Below, piece by piece: positions 23,901-31,273 of a stretch of DNA of 64,000 bases. Made by a program: the position numbers and the translations under genes. Source of the stretch: Duganella aceris (GTDB lineage: Bacteria; Pseudomonadota; Gammaproteobacteria; Burkholderiales; Burkholderiaceae_D); assembly GCF_011090165.1 (NCBI RefSeq), contig NZ_JAADJT010000007.1, positions 344,266 to 408,265 of the forward strand, in the 5' to 3' direction. Each line of letters opens with the position of its first letter. The first letter of the stretch is position 1. Under the pieces are notes generated by a model, which saw only the letters and a list, made by a program, of their open reading frames with translations, ran no database searches and was not told the origin of the DNA.

Positions 23901-26088
23901 TCCCGCCGACTCGGATGGAGCAAATTCCCCCGCAGCGTCCGGCGACTCGGCGGGGGATGCGGCCGGCGCGGACAATGCTGCGGCCACCGACGGCGCCGCC
24001 GCCGGCCGCAGCGGTGCGGGAGATGGGGCAGAAGATGGCGACGCCGCAAACGGCGCTGGCGGCGATGGCGGCGATGGCGGCGGCGACGGCGTGGCAAACG
24101 GCGATACGGCGGCCGGCGACGGCATAGCGAACGGCGATACGGCGGCCGGCGGCGGTGCGAACGACGCAGGCAGCGCCGCATCCGCCAATGGCGCGGCAGC
24201 CGCTTCGGCGGATTCGACCGCGAGCGGCGAGGGCAGCGATGCCGACAATGTCAGCTCGGCAGTCGACGTCGCGGCGGGCGACAGCGGGGCAGACGCCGCT
24301 GCCAATGCCAACATCAACGCCGATGCCAGCTCCGACGAGACCAAGCAGCCACGAACCTTGCCCGGCGACGCCGCACCGCCAGCCGAAGAGCAAGCGGATC
24401 AGCTTGACGGCTGCCCAGAACTGCCTGGTGATGCCCCGCAAGACGGCGCAGGCAATCCGCCGGATGTCGCCACCGGCTCCAATGATGCCGGCCAGCCCGA
24501 TGATGCGAACTCGCCTCCGGGACTGCCGGCTAAACGCCTCAAAGCCGGAGCCGCCGCAACTGCCGGCGACACCGCTGCCCCCGCCGGCGCCGCCGCCGAA
24601 CCTGCCTTGGAAGCGGCTACGCTGCCCAACGCCGGTGCGCTCCCCCGCAAGATGGGCGGCAATCGATTGGCGGCTGGCCAGGCCCTCGGCAACACGCCGG
24701 CCGACACCGCATCCGCCGCCCCCGCCGACACGCCAACGCCATCAGCCAACGCACTTCAGCCGCCCGCGACTGCGACGAAGGCGGACTCCGCGTCGGCACC
24801 ATCCGTGGACGCCAGCGCTCCACCTGCCGCAGCCAATCCAGCCGCCGCGACCGACCCAGCCGCAGCGGATCCAGCCGACGCAGACGTCGCGACGCCAAGC
24901 CCTGCGTCGGCGACCGGCGCGCCGTCCAGCGCCGACGAGGCCAAAGAGCTTGCCGCCGCCGAACTCGCTCCCGCGACGGAGGCCGCCGCCGCAGCTGCGG
25001 CGGAACCAGCCGCAACTGAATTGGCCGCAACTGAATCGGCTGCCGGCGCGAGCAAGGCGATGAAGGCCGGCGGCGCACGCCCGGCGCAAGGCGGTGATGG
25101 TGCCGATGCCGGTGCTGACGGATCGAACGGCGCCACTGCGGATGCTAATGTGTCGCCAGTAAATGAAGGCGATGGGCCGACGGCCTCAAGCGATGACGCA
25201 GACGGCGATGCGGTGCACAACCCTGCAAACGACGAACCGGACGGCGCGGCTGGAGATGGCACGGCATCCAGTGGCGATGAGGCAAAATCGACAGCAGCTG
25301 CTGACCAAGATGGCGCAACCGGCACCGGCGTGGAACGAGCCACTCAGAGCGGCAACGACGCAGGCGCTGAGGCTGGCGCTGAGAGCGACAATCACGCCGG
25401 CGCCGAAGCGGACGCGGGACACAGCAACGGCAAGGGCTCGGAAGCCGGCACGGCGAGCGGCAACGACGCCCACGCCGGCGAGCCGCCAGACGGCCAGCTT
25501 GGTGGTCACGACGCGACTGCCGACGGAGACGGTGGCGCGAACGCGGAAGCCGATGCGGCCGGTGGTGCAGCAGGGCGCGTCAAATCCGGCTCGGCCATGT
25601 TGGATAGCGCAAATGCGTCCGATGTCGCCGGCGCGCCAATCGGCGCCAGCCATGCATCCGATACGCTTGGCGGCGCTGGCGCGACGTCTTCGACGGGCTC
25701 GCCGTGGCCTGCCGGCTCCGCGCCAGCCGCCACAACCGCCACAGCCACCACAGCCACCACAGCCACCACAGCCACCACAGCCACCACAGCCGCCACGGGC
25801 GCAACAGCCACCACAGCCACCACAGCCGCCACGGGCGCAACAGCCGCCACAGCCGTCGCCGCCACAGCCACCGCAGCCACCACGTTCCCCTTGGCGGCCC
25901 GTTTTGGCGGCGCGCGCTGGAACGGCGTCAAGCTCTCCTACTCGTCAAGCCGGCTGGGCGGTCAAGCGCTCCGACCGTCCCAAATCCCTCCATCGCCGAT
26001 CACATCCAGCAGCATCAACAGCTTGCACGCCGCAAGCGCAACGCCCCCACCAGCCACTGTTGTCACTCACACAAAAGACACAATTTGA
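20932..26088 (+). CDS. Giant helical protein with a very long low-complexity tail
   Basis: 1718 aa. Residues 1 to about 950 are almost entirely amphipathic helix, rich in Ala, Gln, Glu, Asp, Leu and Val, with coiled-coil or apolipoprotein-like periodicity and a more hydrophobic stretch near residues 445-500 (LMLARGLFVGIKAMIPGV). From about 950 the chain becomes Ala/Gly/Asp/Ser/Thr-rich with no predicted fold, including a Thr-Ala repeat (residues 1604 to about 1650) encoded by 9-bp tandem repeats. The last 65 residues are more complex (FGGARWNGVKLSYSSSRLGG). No signal peptide is seen. No family is recognised. The gene sits directly before tssB, 257 bases away. Structural, tape-measure-like, adhesin-like or cargo roles are all open. 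Confidence 0.65.
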   Translation: MKVIDHALEVLPQSPVRIADAMKTAADTVVEQGETFVAEVSACAESLKAEVLKVAEQIKAIPDLLNPQPIIDCCTGVLETAASDLRRLASDAAAIPQRLLAQAAEVQTVIDSANEAVQSMSNLLPELSNLVPDFSGQMAFFNSLPSRGQALADLAVRSGAMFEQYGRDLLPLSAQLEQLGTLQGGAGAGAALTQTLLAKAEQLQSDSLAQAQALRDTLSGNVDDVQEQMALATGQALDVIGGVSDLIRSKGDDLLAPLQAAIDLVDDSSDTLADEGRAVDALFDESSRQLSHVADILFKPIAAARAQADLVFDALASAGANVDALVRKVMQPLDMLDVRVDAIAQALQDVITVIREEVDKVRQLLAELDEEAEHAKTILRQLPENFEPVRTMIAEAVAMLVQVKGNIPVFVAQANSALDAAASELDQADALCTGAIEICTRYMMKAPPLMLARGLFVGIKAMIPGVKTAIAGARAAVKTAGDTATGLMDQAIGLVEALNPLLDQAIAQVQVAIDALLGLLEQMQAAMVLVGDAAQKIPPLLQEQVDKACAMAHQVLDRVRAAAEQCLAQLQCEPLVRRLQDELSALLDRTLAPLEAQIQAAGAPLQKALMQGKEEVAQAVVLARDGLATLSRAMNSAREQAQAPITRLADTVDGAKVQVQSVSDMARQQVRQATGQALGYVDQVMDAIRALNIGAAAEQVAPYAAFYDATAATYQQVRGDVERAGDLAAQVASWQADAQQMGGDLLARVTQASSQASECATEVQTAGETAQSGAQEAGDSMQESESIAAQVQTSFDGMRADAQGVADGADGALEEMSGSLDEARAQSESVTAGYGEGGDAALADVEAQAEQATAAAEAAKESEQALAAQIVAAEADVGAAAEQATADTEARKDEAQAGIKLTLAEVEAVQAQVNTARAEAIKAEAIVDAEVVKHGGETALADAGAGAEATAETAAAAANAATAATAAATATATATAAAAGSAGAAASTAAPADSDGANSPAASGDSAGDAAGADNAAATDGAAAGRSGAGDGAEDGDAANGAGGDGGDGGGDGVANGDTAAGDGIANGDTAAGGGANDAGSAASANGAAAASADSTASGEGSDADNVSSAVDVAAGDSGADAAANANINADASSDETKQPRTLPGDAAPPAEEQADQLDGCPELPGDAPQDGAGNPPDVATGSNDAGQPDDANSPPGLPAKRLKAGAAATAGDTAAPAGAAAEPALEAATLPNAGALPRKMGGNRLAAGQALGNTPADTASAAPADTPTPSANALQPPATATKADSASAPSVDASAPPAAANPAAATDPAAADPADADVATPSPASATGAPSSADEAKELAAAELAPATEAAAAAAAEPAATELAATESAAGASKAMKAGGARPAQGGDGADAGADGSNGATADANVSPVNEGDGPTASSDDADGDAVHNPANDEPDGAAGDGTASSGDEAKSTAAADQDGATGTGVERATQSGNDAGAEAGAESDNHAGAEADAGHSNGKGSEAGTASGNDAHAGEPPDGQLGGHDATADGDGGANAEADAAGGAAGRVKSGSAMLDSANASDVAGAPIGASHASDTLGGAGATSSTGSPWPAGSAPAATTATATTATTATTATTATTAATGATATTATTAATGATAATAVAATATAATTFPLAARFGGARWNGVKLSYSSSRLGGQALRPSQIPPSPITSSSINSLHAASATPPPATVVTHTKDTI
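25741..25883 (+). repeat. In-frame 9-bp tandem repeats (ACAGCCACC units)
   Basis: Five perfect copies of ACAGCCACC (25741-25785) are followed by ACAGCCGCC-ACGGGCGCA, two more perfect copies (25804-25821) and another ACAGCCGCC-ACGGGCGCA block, then variants. Each unit encodes Thr-Ala-Thr in the giant ORF. Because the unit is three codons long, copy-number change would alter length without a frameshift. Confidence 0.95.
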
Positions 26089-26345
26089 CAACCCCATTAG
26101 CGTGAAAACCACGCTGATTCTGCTATGTCACAGAGGGGTCATATAAAACATCGTAAAGCTGGAAAAAAAGCTTGTTGCCAACAGAATTTACATTTAATAT
26201 CAATTGAGCACCGGAAACTATTGTACCTTTCTAATATGTTGCGGCGCAGCGAAAAGGTCGGTGGCGATAGGTTATGTACTGGCCTTCACTCATCCGCTCT
26301 GTATCCCTCCGTCGTCCGTGAATTACCAGAAATGTGAGGATGTGA
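26089..26345 (+). promoter_or_regulatory. Intergenic region and promoter upstream of tssB
   Basis: 257 bases, poorer in G+C than the genes on either side. A small hairpin AGCGTG (26099-26104) / CACGCT (26110-26115) follows the giant ORF. The best promoter is TTGTTG (26172-26177), 17 bases, then TAATAT (26195-26200). I see no TGGC-N8-TTGC sigma-54 site, so dependence on VasH-type activators is not suggested. GTGAGGATGTG before the tssB start includes the ribosome binding site. Confidence 0.45.
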
Positions 26346-26876
26346 ATGTCAGACAGCTTACAAAAATGGGTGGGGCGTAATCGTCCTCCTCGGGTCCAGA
26401 TCACCTACGACGTCGAAATCGGTGGTGCCATCGAGAAAAAAGAGCTGCCCCTGGTGGTGGGTCTGCTGGCCGATCTCTCCGGCCAACCGCTGGTTCCGCC
26501 AGCGAAGCTGAAGTCCCGTCGCCTGATCGAAATCGATCGCGACAACTTCAACGAAGTCATGGGCAAGATCGCCCCGCGCCTCGACCTGTCCGTACCGGAC
26601 ACGCTCAAAGGCGAAGGCAACCTCAAAGTCGAACTCAATTTCACCGAATTCGAACACTTCCATCCGGAATCGATCGTCACGCAAATCCCACGTCTGGCCA
26701 AGTTGCTGGAAGTGCGTCAGCAATTGCGCGACCTGCTCGGCAAACTGGACGGCAACGATGAACTCGACGCCCTGCTGGAAAACATCGTCCAGAACACCCA
26801 GGAGCTGAAGACACTCAAGGACCAGGACGCCGGCGCACCTGCGGCCGAAGGCGCGGCAGAAGCCACCCCTTCCTGA
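26346..26876 (+). CDS. tssB: T6SS contractile sheath small subunit TssB (VipA)
   Basis: 176 aa, normal for the family. TssB and TssC form the contractile sheath that drives the Hcp tube. Family features include the N-terminal RNRPPRVQITYDVE, the LPLVVGLLADLSG core and FNEVMGKIAPRL, which matches the segment that interacts with TssC. The last 25 residues are an Ala-rich extension. It is the first core T6SS gene, 51 bases before tssC. Confidence 0.97.
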   Translation: MSDSLQKWVGRNRPPRVQITYDVEIGGAIEKKELPLVVGLLADLSGQPLVPPAKLKSRRLIEIDRDNFNEVMGKIAPRLDLSVPDTLKGEGNLKVELNFTEFEHFHPESIVTQIPRLAKLLEVRQQLRDLLGKLDGNDELDALLENIVQNTQELKTLKDQDAGAPAAEGAAEATPS

Positions 26877-26927
26877 CAGCGGGCGCCACGCGCTCCTTCC
26901 AAACATTTGTTTACAGAGAGTTAAATC

Positions 26928-28421
26928 ATGGCCACCAATCAAGCCGCCAAGAGCGGTGCTGGTAAGTCCGTTGAAACCGGAGAACTGAGCCTGCTGGACC
27001 GTATCGTCCAGGAAGGCAAGATGGCGATCGAGCCATCGCAAAACGCGTACGCCAAAAAACTGCTGGGCCAATTCGCCACCCAGGTGCTGGACGAAGGCAT
27101 GAAGACGGCGCCGAACAAGGGCGTGGTCGCCACCATCAACGAACGCGTCGCCGAAATCGACCGCATCCTGAGCGACCAGCTGAACGCCATCATGCACCAC
27201 GAAGACTTCCAGAAGCTGGAAGGTTCGTGGCGCGGCCTGCACGACATGGTCTACGGCACCGAAACCGGCACCAACCTGAAGCTGCGCCTGCTGAACGTGT
27301 CGAAGAAAGAGCTGCTGAAAGACCTGGAAAACGCGGTCGACCACGACATGAGCGTGCTGTTCAAAAAAGTGTACGAAGAAGAGTACGGCACCTTCGGCGG
27401 CAATCCGTATTCGCTGCTGATCGGCGATTACTACTTCGGCCGTCACCCGCAAGACATCGCCCTGCTGGAGCGCCTGTCCAAGGTCGCCGCCGCCGCGCAC
27501 GCGCCGTTCATCACCGCCGCCGCGCCGTCGCTGTTCGACATGGGCGAGTTCACCGACCTCGGCGTGCCGCGCGACCTGTCGAAAATCTTTGAAAGCGCCG
27601 AGCTGGCCTCGTGGCGCGGCTTCCGCGATTCGGAAGATTCGCGTTACGTCGCCATGGTGCTGCCGCGCTACGCCGCCCGTCTGCCGTACGGCGCCAAGAC
27701 CAATCCGGTCGAAAGCTTCAGCTACGAGGAAGACGTCGACGGCCGCGACCACAGCAAATACCTGTGGGCCAACTCGGCTTACCAGCTGGGGCTGCGCATC
27801 ACCGACGCCTACGCCAAGCACAGCTGGACCACCGCGATTCGCGGCGTCGAAGGCGGCGGCAAGGTCAGCGGCATGACCGCGCACACCTTCAAGACCGACG
27901 AAGGCGACACCGTCCTCAAGTGCCCGACCGAAGTGGCGATCACCGACCGCCGCGAGAAGGAATTGAACGACCTGGGCTTCATCTCGGTGGTCAATTCCAA
28001 GGGTTCGGACTTCGCCGCGTTCTTCGGCGGCCAGACCGTCAACAAGCCGAAGATGTACAACCTGGACGCGGCCAACGCCAACGCCGCGTTGTCGGCGCGC
28101 CTGCCGTACGTGCTGGCCGCTTCGCGCTTCGCGCACTACATCAAAGTCATCATGCGCGACAAGATCGGCAGCTTCCAGAACCGCGCCGGCGTGGAGAACT
28201 TCCTGAACGCATGGCTGAGCTCCTACGTGCTGCTGAGCGCCAACGCGACGCAGGGCGAAAAAGCCCGCTTCCCGCTGGCCGAAGGCCGTGTCGACGTGAC
28301 CGAGGTGGCGGGCAAGCCCGGCGCCTACTCGGCCACCGTGTTCCTGCGTCCGCACTTCCAGATGGAAGAACTGACCACCTCGATCCGCCTGGTCGCCGAA
28401 CTGCCGGCCGCTGCGGCTTGA
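26928..28421 (+). CDS. tssC: T6SS contractile sheath large subunit TssC (VipB)
   Basis: 497 aa, the standard length. TssC forms the bulk of the sheath and carries the C-terminal region recognised by ClpV on contraction. Family signatures include SWRGLHDMVY, LRLLNVSKKELLKDLE, LIGDYYFGRHPQDI, ARLPYG and FLNAWLSSYV. It is preceded by a good ribosome binding site (AGAGAG). A 13-bp stem lies between its stop codon and hcp. Confidence 0.98.
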   Translation: MATNQAAKSGAGKSVETGELSLLDRIVQEGKMAIEPSQNAYAKKLLGQFATQVLDEGMKTAPNKGVVATINERVAEIDRILSDQLNAIMHHEDFQKLEGSWRGLHDMVYGTETGTNLKLRLLNVSKKELLKDLENAVDHDMSVLFKKVYEEEYGTFGGNPYSLLIGDYYFGRHPQDIALLERLSKVAAAAHAPFITAAAPSLFDMGEFTDLGVPRDLSKIFESAELASWRGFRDSEDSRYVAMVLPRYAARLPYGAKTNPVESFSYEEDVDGRDHSKYLWANSAYQLGLRITDAYAKHSWTTAIRGVEGGGKVSGMTAHTFKTDEGDTVLKCPTEVAITDRREKELNDLGFISVVNSKGSDFAAFFGGQTVNKPKMYNLDAANANAALSARLPYVLAASRFAHYIKVIMRDKIGSFQNRAGVENFLNAWLSSYVLLSANATQGEKARFPLAEGRVDVTEVAGKPGAYSATVFLRPHFQMEELTTSIRLVAELPAAAA

Positions 28422-28448
28422 TCGCGCGCACTACACACTGATGTTTTC

Positions 28449-28477
28449 GCAAGGCCGGGCGCCACGCCCGGTCTTGC
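28449..28477 (+). promoter_or_regulatory. 13-bp hairpin between tssC and hcp
   Basis: GCAAGGCCGGGCG (28449-28461) pairs with CGCCCGGTCTTGC (28465-28477), with one G-T pair and a 3-base loop. It starts 27 bases after the tssC stop and ends 21 bases before the hcp start. It may block exonucleases or cause partial termination and so set the hcp level apart from the sheath genes. Confidence 0.6.
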
Positions 28478-28498
28478 TTATCAAATTTGGAGCCAGCA

Positions 28499-28984
28499 AT
28501 GTCTGACGTACTTATTTTAGATTTGGGCACGACCATCAAGGGCAACAGCCAGATCACCGGCTATACCGACAAGATCATCGTGCTGTCGTACTCGCACAGC
28601 GCCTCGATTCCGCTGCAGATGGATTCGTCGAACACCGAGCGTACCTCGGGCCGTCCGGTGTTTTCCGAGATCTCGTTCTCGAAGATGTCCGACCTGTCGA
28701 CTACCGAAATGTACAAGGCCTGCACCCAGGGCAGCAAGATCGGCACCGCCACGCTGTACGTCGGCCGCGTCGAAAACGGCAAGTACATGAGCTTCTTCAA
28801 GTACGAGATGACCAACGCCATGATCTCCAACATCTCCACCTCGGGCGGTGGCGGGATCCCGTCGGACTCGTTCTCGATCAGCTTCACCAAGATCAAGTGC
28901 GACTACACCCAGCAGCAGTCGGATTCGACCGCCAAAGGCACCGGTACCTGGAACTGGAACCTGGAGACGATGAAAGCGGATTGA
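28499..28984 (+). CDS. hcp: T6SS inner tube protein Hcp (TssD)
   Basis: 161 aa from ATG 28499, with GGAG 8 bases upstream; an ATG 12 bases earlier overlaps that site. Hcp hexamers stack into the tube that carries effectors and the spike. The sequence has the Hcp beta-barrel pattern: GNSQITGYTDKIIVLSYSH, SGRPVFSEISFSKMSD, and the FTKIKCDYT ending. It belongs to the Hcp1 (DUF796) family and has no fused C-terminal effector. It is flanked on both sides by strong hairpins. Confidence 0.97.
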   Translation: MSDVLILDLGTTIKGNSQITGYTDKIIVLSYSHSASIPLQMDSSNTERTSGRPVFSEISFSKMSDLSTTEMYKACTQGSKIGTATLYVGRVENGKYMSFFKYEMTNAMISNISTSGGGGIPSDSFSISFTKIKCDYTQQQSDSTAKGTGTWNWNLETMKAD

Positions 28985-28993
28985 TGCCTGTCG

Positions 28994-29017
28994 GAGGCGG
29001 CGCCCGCCGCCTCTTTG
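28994..29017 (+). terminator. Hairpin and T-rich tail after hcp
   Basis: Stem GAGGCGGC (28994-29001) / GCCGCCTC (29006-29013) with loop GCCC, followed by TTTGTTG. It starts 9 bases after the hcp stop. As tssE follows on the same strand, it is probably a partial terminator or mRNA 3' end. Confidence 0.65.
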
Positions 29018-29043
29018 TTGATCTCGCCGAGCGTTCTGAAATT

Positions 29044-29502
29044 ATGTCTAAAGCCATCACGGCGTCGCTGGTTCCGTTGTTCGACCGGCTGACCGGCATG
29101 TCCCACGCCGCGCCGGACGGCCGTCTGCTCGATGGCGGCGGCCTGCAGCATTCGCTGCGGCTCGATCTGATGCGCTTGTTCAATGTGCGCAATTCCCTGT
29201 CCATCCCCCAATTCCTCAACGGCGAACCGACGGTGCGCGATTACGGCCTGCCGGACATGCTGGCGTTGTCGCCGCAATCCGACCAGGACCTGGCCACCTG
29301 GTCCGCCGTGCTGTGCCGCTGCGTGGCGTTGTACGAGCCGCGCATGTCCCATGTGCGGGTACAGGTGCAACCCGACCCGGTGCGGCCGTACGCGGCGCAC
29401 GCGGCGATCTCCGCCGTCGTGGCGCTGGGCGAGCAACTGTGCCGCGTCAATTTCGATGTCGCGCTGGACGCCCGTTCCGCGACCTTGATGGCGGCCGCAT
29501 GA
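29044..29502 (+). CDS. tssE: T6SS baseplate subunit TssE (gp25-like)
   Basis: 152 aa from ATG 29044. A gpW/gp25-family baseplate protein that links the sheath to the baseplate. It shows the LVPLFDRLTG start, SLRLDLMRLFNVRNSL and VRDYGLPDM, which is the conserved EYG-type motif with Asp in place of Glu. Start chosen because the upstream in-frame part overlaps the hcp terminator and is not conserved in style. tssF follows 16 bases later. Confidence 0.93.
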   Translation: MSKAITASLVPLFDRLTGMSHAAPDGRLLDGGGLQHSLRLDLMRLFNVRNSLSIPQFLNGEPTVRDYGLPDMLALSPQSDQDLATWSAVLCRCVALYEPRMSHVRVQVQPDPVRPYAAHAAISAVVALGEQLCRVNFDVALDARSATLMAAA

Positions 29503-29518
29503 CGGCGGGAGTGCGGGC

Positions 29519-31273
29519 GTGAGCGACGACATTCTCGAATACTACCGGCGCGAGCTGTCCTACCTGCGCACCCAGTCGGCCGACTTCGCCGCGCGCTATC
29601 CGAAGGTGGCGCAGCGGCTGGTGTTGTCCGGCGGCGAATCGGCCGACCCGCACACCGAGCGGCTGATCGAGTCGGTGGCGTTTCTGACGGCGCGCGTGCA
29701 CCGCGACCTCGACCGCGACTTCCCGACCATCGCCGGCGCCATGCTGGACAATCTGTGCCCCAGCCTGACGCAGCCGGTACCGGCCATGACGGTGGTGCAG
29801 ATGACGCTCGACGCCACCCAGGGCAAGGTGATGGCCGGCATGCCGGTGGCGCGCGGCACGATGTTGTCGACCACCGCCGCCAGCGGCGAGAACTGCCGCT
29901 TCCAGGTGGCGTGGAACACCACGCTGTGGCCGCTGAAGGTGGCGGCGATCAAGATGGAGGACACCCGCACGCTGCGGCTGGACCTGCGCTGCGACGAGGG
30001 CCTCGACGTCTCCGAGCTGGAGCTCGACACGCTGCGGCTGCACCTGTCCGGCGACCTGCTGACCACCATGCCGTTGCACGAGCTGCTGATCAGCGGCCTG
30101 GAGCGCATCGAGCTGGCGGCCGGCGGCGGCGCGCTGCACCGGCTGGGTCCAAATAACCTGAGCGAAGTCGGTTTCGCGGAGGACGAGGCGATCCTGGCGC
30201 AGCCGGCGCACGCCCATCCGGCCTACGCGCTGTTGCAGGAATATTTCGCCTTCCCGCGCAAGTTCCAGTTCTTCGACCTGAAGGGCTTGCGCGGCTTGCT
30301 GGGCACGGGGCAGGGCTTCTCGGTGCGGCTGGTGTTCAACCGCAGCGCCCGCGTGCTGTCGCTGCTGAGCGCGGAAAATTTCCTGCTCGGCTGCGTGCCG
30401 GCGGTCAACCTGTTCCCGGTTACCAGCGAGCCGATCCGGCTGGACCGGCGCCATTACGAATACCTGCTGGTGCCCGACTACCAGCGCGAGGCGATCACCG
30501 AGGTGCATTCGGTGGTGTCGGTGACGGCCTCCGATCCGCGCGCCGACCGGCCGGAAATCATCCCCAGCGTGTTCGCCGAGACGGCCGACGGGTCCGGTTC
30601 CGGCGCGTCGGTGTTCTGGTCGCTGCGGCGCGAGATGAGCCTGCGCAAGGGCATCAATGGCACCGACGTGTATCTGAGTTTTATCGATCGCAGCGACGTG
30701 CGCGCGGTGCCGAGCGAGCCGGTGGTGTATGCCCAGCTGCTGTGCACCAACCGCATGCTGGCCGAACAGATTTCGCCGGGCACCCGGTTTTATGGCGACG
30801 GCGTGTCGACCTCCACCCGGATCCGCTCGTTGTACCAGCCCAGCGCGCAACGCACGCCGGTGATGGACGCCAAGGCGCTGTGGTCGCTGGTGGCGCTGCT
30901 GCGGCTGAATCACCGTTCGCTGGTCGACGGCACCAACGGCGTGCAGACGCTGCAGCAGATGTTGATGCTGTTCGCCGGCGACAGCGCGCGCGACCAGGCG
31001 CAGGTGCGCGGCGTCAAGAGCATGGCGGCCAGCGTCGCCACCGCCCGGCTCGGCAACGATATCTGGCGCGGCCATTGCCGGGGCACCGACATCGTGCTTG
31101 AGTTCGATGCCGATGCCTTTGTCGGCACTTCGCCGCTGGTGCTGGCCGGCGTGCTGTCGCGCTTTTTCGCCTTGTACACTTCCGCTAACTCCTTCGTCCG
31201 GCTGGCCGTCACGCGCGGCGGCGAACCTTGGATGCAGTGGCCTGCGATGACTGGACGCCAATGTCTGATCTGA
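29519..31273 (+). CDS. tssF: T6SS baseplate subunit TssF (ImpG/VasA)
   Basis: 584 aa, GTG start. TssF forms the wedge of the T6SS baseplate with TssG, TssE and TssK. The N-terminus has the classical YYRRELSYLRTQSADFAARYPKVA, followed by DPHTERLIESVAFL and DFPTIAGAML. The C-terminus has SRFFALYTSANSFV. It overlaps the 5' end of tssG by 13 bases. Confidence 0.97.
   Translation: MSDDILEYYRRELSYLRTQSADFAARYPKVAQRLVLSGGESADPHTERLIESVAFLTARVHRDLDRDFPTIAGAMLDNLCPSLTQPVPAMTVVQMTLDATQGKVMAGMPVARGTMLSTTAASGENCRFQVAWNTTLWPLKVAAIKMEDTRTLRLDLRCDEGLDVSELELDTLRLHLSGDLLTTMPLHELLISGLERIELAAGGGALHRLGPNNLSEVGFAEDEAILAQPAHAHPAYALLQEYFAFPRKFQFFDLKGLRGLLGTGQGFSVRLVFNRSARVLSLLSAENFLLGCVPAVNLFPVTSEPIRLDRRHYEYLLVPDYQREAITEVHSVVSVTASDPRADRPEIIPSVFAETADGSGSGASVFWSLRREMSLRKGINGTDVYLSFIDRSDVRAVPSEPVVYAQLLCTNRMLAEQISPGTRFYGDGVSTSTRIRSLYQPSAQRTPVMDAKALWSLVALLRLNHRSLVDGTNGVQTLQQMLMLFAGDSARDQAQVRGVKSMAASVATARLGNDIWRGHCRGTDIVLEFDADAFVGTSPLVLAGVLSRFFALYTSANSFVRLAVTRGGEPWMQWPAMTGRQCLI

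Noticed and set aside
20299..24441. Minus-strand open frame of 1380 codons opposite the giant ORF
   Set aside because: Its translation is dominated by Arg, His, Leu and Gly with no domain, the expected shadow of a high-G+C coding strand with G/C third positions.
25741..25883. CRISPR-like array
   Set aside because: The units are 9 bp with no spacers and lie in frame within a coding region; this is a tandem repeat.
26125..26337. 70-codon ORF in the tssB leader
   Set aside because: No ribosome binding site, it overlaps the best promoter and has no recognisable character.
26089..26345. Sigma-54 promoter before tssB
   Set aside because: No GG-N10-GC pair with proper TGGC/TTGC context was found; a sigma-70-like pair fits better.
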